From Pseudomonadota bacterium (GTDB lineage: Bacteria; Pseudomonadota; Alphaproteobacteria; Acetobacterales; Acetobacteraceae), in NCBI GenBank assembly GCA_021809435.1, contig JAKBAD010000005.1, positions 62,001-126,000 on the forward strand: 64,000 nucleotides of DNA, read 5' to 3'. The notes under the pieces are model-generated. The model was given only the letters and a program-made list of their open reading frames with translations. It made no database searches and was not told the DNA's origin. Numbering within the stretch: the first letter of the stretch is position 1; each line of letters opens with the position of its first letter. Position numbers and translations under genes: made by a program. Shown here piece after piece: positions 59,959 to 64,000 of the stretch.

Positions 59959-61509
59959 ATGCCGGTTATTCAGCAAGGCGCGGTGAATACCACCGCGCTC
60001 ATCGTACCCGATTTATATGTGCAGATTGTGCCGCCGCAGTCGCTGTTGCTCAACGGCGTGCCGACCGATGTGGTGGGCGTGGTGGGAACGGCCAGCTGGG
60101 GGCCGGTGAATGAGCCGACCATTATTGGCAGCATGGGCGATTATGCCGCGGCCTTTGGCGCCGTGATGGCGCGTAAATATGATATGGGCACCCAGGTGGC
60201 CACGGCCGTGCAGCAAGGCGCTGGAAATTTCAGGTGCGTGCGGGTGACGGACGGTAGCGACACCGCCGCCACGCTCACGGTGCTGGCGGCCTTGACGCTG
60301 ACCGCGATGCATACAGGCAGTTTGGGTAATGAGCTGGCGGTGACGTTCTCGGCCGGATCGGCTGCCGGCACGTGGCGGGTGACCATTGCCATTCCTGGCC
60401 ATACGCCTGAGGTGTTTGACAATATCGCTGGCAGCGGGGCGGCATTTTGGGGGGCGCTCGCCACGGCCATCAATGCGGGCAATGGGGTATTGCGGGGGCC
60501 CTCGCAGCTGGTGGCGGCGACCGCCCTGGGCAGTGCCGCGACGCCTGTGGCGGGGACGTTTTTGTTCGCTTCGGGCGTGCCAGGGAGCGATGGTGCGGCA
60601 GGTGTGGGGGCGGCAACGCTGGTGGGCGCGGATACTCTACCCCGCCAGGGCATGTATGCGCTGCGCGGCCAGGGTTGCGCCATTGCGCTGCTGGCCGATG
60701 CCGATGACCCCACGCAATGGAGCGTGCAGGTGGCGTTTGGCCTCTCGGAAAGCGTTTATATGATTCTGACCGGACCTGCGGGCGATGACATTGCCAATGC
60801 CGTGACGGTGAAGGCCGCGGCCGGGGTGGACAGCTATGCCGCCAAATTGATGTTTGGCGATTGGGTTTATTGGTCGGATCAGGCGAATGCCATGATCAGG
60901 CTGGTTTCACCGCAGGGGTTTGTGGCCGGACGGCTGGCCAATCTATCGCCGGAGCAATCGTCTCTCAACAAGCCGCTTTATGGGGTCATTGGGACGCAGA
61001 AATCGGGGCAGCCAGGTGGGGCGACGGCCACCACCTATGCCAGTGCCGATCTGGCCGTGCTGTTGGGCGCGGGAATTGATGTGATTGCCAACCCGCAGCC
61101 GGGCGGCGCCTATTGGGGCGTGCGCGGCGGGCATAACGCGTCTTCGAATGCCGCGGTAAATGGCGATAATTACACCCGGCTGACCAATTATATTGCCAAT
61201 ACGCTGGCTGCCGGCATGGGCGCTTATGTGGGCCGGCTGGTGAACGCGACGCTGTTTGCGCAGGTGCGCGCGACGCTACTGGCGTTTCTGAATGGTCTGC
61301 TCTCGCAAGGGTTGCTGGGCAGCACGGATGGCAGCCTGCCGTTTGTGGTGGTTTGCGATGCCAGTAATAACCCGCAGAGCCGCACGGCGCTTGGGTATGT
61401 GCAGGCCGATGTGCAGGTGCGGTATCAGGCCATCAACGAAAAGTTCATTGTAAATGTGCAAGGGGGGCAGACCGTGCAGGTGAGCACGCAGGCCCAGCCC
61501 GTGGCGTGA
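59959..61509 (+). CDS. Contractile tail sheath protein
   Basis: DVVGVVGTASWGPVNEPTIIGSMGDYAAAFG, QQGAGNFRCVRVTDGSDTAA. Confidence 0.92.
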   Translation: MPVIQQGAVNTTALIVPDLYVQIVPPQSLLLNGVPTDVVGVVGTASWGPVNEPTIIGSMGDYAAAFGAVMARKYDMGTQVATAVQQGAGNFRCVRVTDGSDTAATLTVLAALTLTAMHTGSLGNELAVTFSAGSAAGTWRVTIAIPGHTPEVFDNIAGSGAAFWGALATAINAGNGVLRGPSQLVAATALGSAATPVAGTFLFASGVPGSDGAAGVGAATLVGADTLPRQGMYALRGQGCAIALLADADDPTQWSVQVAFGLSESVYMILTGPAGDDIANAVTVKAAAGVDSYAAKLMFGDWVYWSDQANAMIRLVSPQGFVAGRLANLSPEQSSLNKPLYGVIGTQKSGQPGGATATTYASADLAVLLGAGIDVIANPQPGGAYWGVRGGHNASSNAAVNGDNYTRLTNYIANTLAAGMGAYVGRLVNATLFAQVRATLLAFLNGLLSQGLLGSTDGSLPFVVVCDASNNPQSRTALGYVQADVQVRYQAINEKFIVNVQGGQTVQVSTQAQPVA

Positions 61510-61525
61510 GAGCGGAGCGATAAAG

Positions 61526-61954
61526 ATGCCATTTAACAGTTTCAATGTGGGCAGCGATTGCCAGCTGGTGGTGATGGGGCCTTCTGGTCGGGTTGATTTG
61601 AGTTATGTGACCGGGTTCGATGCCAGCCAGATTACCTTGCCAGTGCGGGTGGACCGGCTGGATGGCGTGCAGCTGGGAGCGGAACTGCCCAAGGGGTGGA
61701 CCGGCAGTTTTACGCTTGAGCGGGGCTCTTCGGCGGTGGATGATTTTATCGCCGGCATCGAGGCGGCGTATCAGTCGGGGAGGGCCATTGGTGCGGGCAC
61801 GATTTATCAATATGTCAACGAGCCTGATGGATCCGTTTCGACGTATCAGTTCAGTGGCGCGGTGTTCAAGCTGAGCTCGGCGGGTGGGTATCGCGGGGAT
61901 GCGCCGGTGACGCAGAAGCTGGAGTTTTTTGCTTCTAGCCGGGTGCGGGTGTGA
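61526..61954 (+). CDS. Tail tube protein
   Basis: Directly after sheath; 142 aa, GWTGSFTLERGSSAVDDFIAGIEAAYQSG. Confidence 0.82.
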   Translation: MPFNSFNVGSDCQLVVMGPSGRVDLSYVTGFDASQITLPVRVDRLDGVQLGAELPKGWTGSFTLERGSSAVDDFIAGIEAAYQSGRAIGAGTIYQYVNEPDGSVSTYQFSGAVFKLSSAGGYRGDAPVTQKLEFFASSRVRV

Positions 61955-62256
61955 TGGCGGTGGTGGTTGAGGACCGGCGAGGACGCCGGATTGAGCTGCG
62001 CCGGCTGGGGGTTGTTGAGCAGCTGCGGCTGTTTAAATGCCTGGGGCCAGAGCTTGCCGAGAACAGGGCCTATTTTGGCCTGGCCAGGGTGGCGGCCATG
62101 GTTAGCGCGATTGACGATGTGCCAGTGCCGTTTCCGGCCAATGAGGCGGGGCTTGAGGCGATTCTCGAGCGGCTTGATGAGGACGGAGTCGAGGCTGTTG
62201 GGGGTGCGGCGGACGAGGCGAAGCCCGCGGACATTCTGGCCGATGCGGGAAACTGA
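61951..62256 (+). CDS. Tail assembly chaperone, zero-frame product
   Basis: IELRRLGVVEQLRLFKCLG; position after tail tube; ends ...GCG GGA AAC TGA. Confidence 0.8.
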   Translation: MMAVVVEDRRGRRIELRRLGVVEQLRLFKCLGPELAENRAYFGLARVAAMVSAIDDVPVPFPANEAGLEAILERLDEDGVEAVGGAADEAKPADILADAGN

Positions 62257-62420
62257 GCCGGCACCCCGCACTGATTGACTGCCTGTATTTGGTGGGGTGC
62301 GGGGTGCCTTATGACGTGGCGCTGGGGCTCGATGATGCTGAACGGATTGCATTTGCCGTGATCTTTGGAGAGCTCTCGGGGTGGAGCTTTGATTGGGCGT
62401 CTCTCTCCTGGAGGGGGTGA
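61951..62420 (+). CDS. Tail assembly chaperone, predicted -1 frameshift product (joined at 62247-62253)
   Basis: GGGAAAC slippery heptamer; -1 frame open for 57 codons to TGA 62418-62420 (GKLSRHPALIDCLYLVGCGVPYDVALGLDDAERIAFAVIFGELSGWSFDWASLSWRG*). Confidence 0.75.
62247..62308 (+). promoter_or_regulatory. Programmed -1 ribosomal frameshift signal
   Basis: G_GGA_AAC at 62247-62253; 6-nt spacer containing the 0-frame TGA; 11-bp stem GGCACCCCGCA (62260-62270) / TGCGGGGTGCC (62298-62308). Confidence 0.75.
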
Positions 62421-62441
62421 GGGGCTGGCGGGGGGAGAGGC

Positions 62442-63131
62442 ATGTCGATCAGTTTGGGGACGGTCACCTTCAGGGACATGGAGGTGCCCGAGGCGGTGTT
62501 GTTCGGCGGCCGCCAGGATATAAATGTTCAGCAGTTGATTGGTGGAACGCGCTATGTGCAGGCGCTGGGCACCGATGATGGCAAGATCGTCTTTTCCGGC
62601 ATTTTTTATGGCGGTGATGCGATTGAGCGAGCGCAGACACTTGATTTGGCCCGCGCCCAGGGGTTGACGTTGCCGTTGGCGTGGGCAGGGTTTTTCTACA
62701 TCGTCATCATTGAGCAGTTTATTGCCGAGTACCGCAAGCCGACTTTGATTCCGTTCACGATTTCCTGTGTCGTCGCCGATGATCCGGCGGCGTATGTCGC
62801 GGCGGGCGTGACGTCGGTGGTGTCGCTGGTTGGAGGAGATTTGGCGAGCGCCGCGGACCTTGCGGCGGGGGGCGGGATCGCGCCCGGATATTTCACGAAC
62901 CCTTCGGTTGCTGGGCTGGGGGCGCTGATTGGCGCGCTATCGGTTGCGACGGCGGCCAGCACGGGCGCGTTGGCGGGGGCGCTTGATGATGTCAACAACG
63001 CGGCGACGCCCGATGTGGCGGTGGCGGGCGTGGTGGGGATGGCGCAGGCCGCGGGTGCCGTGTGCGCGCAGGCCTGCATGAGTGGATATGCGAGTCGGGC
63101 TCTTAAGAATATGGAATTGGGTGGCGTATGA
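62442..63131 (+). CDS. Phage tail/baseplate protein (possible DNA-circularization- or gpU-like)
   Basis: MSISLGTVTFRDMEVPEAVLFGGRQDINVQQLIGGTRYVQALGTDDGKIVFSGIFYGGDA; located between chaperone and LysM-like gene. Confidence 0.6.
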   Translation: MSISLGTVTFRDMEVPEAVLFGGRQDINVQQLIGGTRYVQALGTDDGKIVFSGIFYGGDAIERAQTLDLARAQGLTLPLAWAGFFYIVIIEQFIAEYRKPTLIPFTISCVVADDPAAYVAAGVTSVVSLVGGDLASAADLAAGGGIAPGYFTNPSVAGLGALIGALSVATAASTGALAGALDDVNNAATPDVAVAGVVGMAQAAGAVCAQACMSGYASRALKNMELGGV

Positions 63132-63316
63132 ATAATTTGGTTGTGGTGGTAAGCGGAGGGAATTTGTTTGCGATTGCCGCGCAATATTTGAATGACGCGA
63201 CCCAGTGGATACGCATTGCACAGCTCAACGGCATATCGGACCCGGTGCTGACGGGGGTGAGGAGTCTGATTATCCCGCCGCCGAGCATCACAGCCGGGGG
63301 AGGCTTACCTGTATAA
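63128..63316 (+). CDS. LysM-like small tail protein (tail protein X type)
   Basis: VVSGGNLFAIAAQYLNDATQWIRIAQLNGISDPVLTGVRSLIIPP. Confidence 0.72.
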   Translation: MNNLVVVVSGGNLFAIAAQYLNDATQWIRIAQLNGISDPVLTGVRSLIIPPPSITAGGGLPV

Positions 63317-64000
63317 CAAAACCGATATAAGCGTTGCGATTGGTGGCGTTTATGTGCCGGGTATTATTGCCGTGACGGTTGATGCGGTTGGGTATTTCTC
63401 GGCCAGCCGGTTCAGGGTGATGGTATCCACCGGCTGCAACGTGGAATTCAATGCGGACTATTACGCCAATGTTGGCCAGCAACAGATTTCGATTGCGCTG
63501 CTACCCGATGGCGGTGGTTCCATGCCGCTACTGACTGGTGTGATTGATAATACTACGATTGATTTTCGCAATGATATAGCGGTACTCGCTGGGCGCGATC
63601 TGAGCGCGCTTTTGATAGACACGGATTTGGCTGAGACATTTCAGAATCAGACATCGGCGCAGATTGCGCAGATGATTGCAACCCGCCACGGGTTGGCGGC
63701 GCAGATACATCCGACAAAGATGATGGTGGGACAGTATTACGATGTTGACCATGCCAGGAATATTTTGGGACTGAACTCAAGAGTTGGTAATGAATGGGGA
63801 CTTTTGTGCCAACTGGCCCAGGCCGAGGGGTATATGGTGGCGGTGCAGGGTACGACGCTGATTTTTCAGCCGCCAGATGAGAGTGTGGCGATGATGCTGC
63901 CTTGTACGGCGTTCTCTAATTTGGCGGTTGATGTTGCCAATGCGGTGCCGCAATCAGTGCGGGTTAAATCGTGGAATTGCCGGCAAAAACGCTCGATTGA
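63309..64000 (+). CDS. Baseplate hub / late control gene D-like protein (partial)
   Basis: Open frame from CTG 63309 to window end: LYNKTDISVAIGGVYVPGIIAVTVDAVGYFSASRFRVMV...GRDLSALLIDTDLAETFQNQTSAQIAQMIATRHGL; SD-like GGGGGAGG 5 nt upstream; follows LysM-like gene. Confidence 0.75.
   Translation, partial: MYNKTDISVAIGGVYVPGIIAVTVDAVGYFSASRFRVMVSTGCNVEFNADYYANVGQQQISIALLPDGGGSMPLLTGVIDNTTIDFRNDIAVLAGRDLSALLIDTDLAETFQNQTSAQIAQMIATRHGLAAQIHPTKMMVGQYYDVDHARNILGLNSRVGNEWGLLCQLAQAEGYMVAVQGTTLIFQPPDESVAMMLPCTAFSNLAVDVANAVPQSVRVKSWNCRQKRSI

Larger units (their letters stand above)
48612..64000 (+). mobile_element. Prophage (contractile-tailed, myovirus-type), left portion; right end outside window
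   Basis: Contiguous repressor, terminase, portal, scaffold-like, capsid, sheath, tube, tail chaperone, LysM-like and baseplate genes; exact left boundary not determined. Confidence 0.9.

Noticed and set aside
61967-62278. 103-aa alternative-frame ORF over the tail chaperone
   Set aside because: Out of frame with the chaperone; the real extension is the other (-1) frame reached through GGGAAAC.

Overview
The window is a high-GC alphaproteobacterial chromosome segment. Gene content (Hint-domain protein, PHA genes, hemE/RP001 and parAB/gidAB order) suggests Acetobacteraceae or related Rhodospirillales, but this is inference. About 1-48.6 kb is mostly core genome: recQ (truncated), cpdB-like, a large beta-helix-repeat/Hint protein, fabD-fabG-acpP-fabF-mltG, tlyA, aat, an ScfR/RamB-like regulator, a MaoC-PTA fusion, phaC, fabI, a GGDEF-EAL protein, pyc, hemJ/hemH/hemE, ppsR (RP001 family), leuS-lptE-holA, an MCP, parB-parA-rsmG-mnmG, kup, mltA, a Tim44-like gene and a tandem GT2 glycosyltransferase. 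The hemE-RP001 intergenic region carries three perfect TTATNCACA DnaA boxes, and two GCTTCACGTGAAGC parS-like sites flank parBA-gidBA. From about 48.65 kb to the window end is the left part of a contractile-tailed prophage: repressor, terminase, portal, exported cargo genes, capsid, sheath, tube, tail chaperone and baseplate genes. Main observations: (1) an apparent programmed -1 frameshift in the tail-chaperone gene, with GGGAAAC directly before the zero-frame stop and a perfect 11-bp stem 6 nt downstream; (2) a candidate oriC at hemE/RP001 and an apparent GC-skew switch about 15 kb away; (3) a family of nested-hairpin intergenic repeats whose stems differ in sequence but stay paired; (4) a ~70-aa 'GWA...VDG...RxD...GF' module shared by the Hint protein and the glycosyltransferase; (5) a repeated TCTAACAT motif that may be the prophage repressor operator. 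No rRNA, tRNA or CRISPR was recognised. All calls come from reading the sequence and the supplied ORFs; no searches were run.
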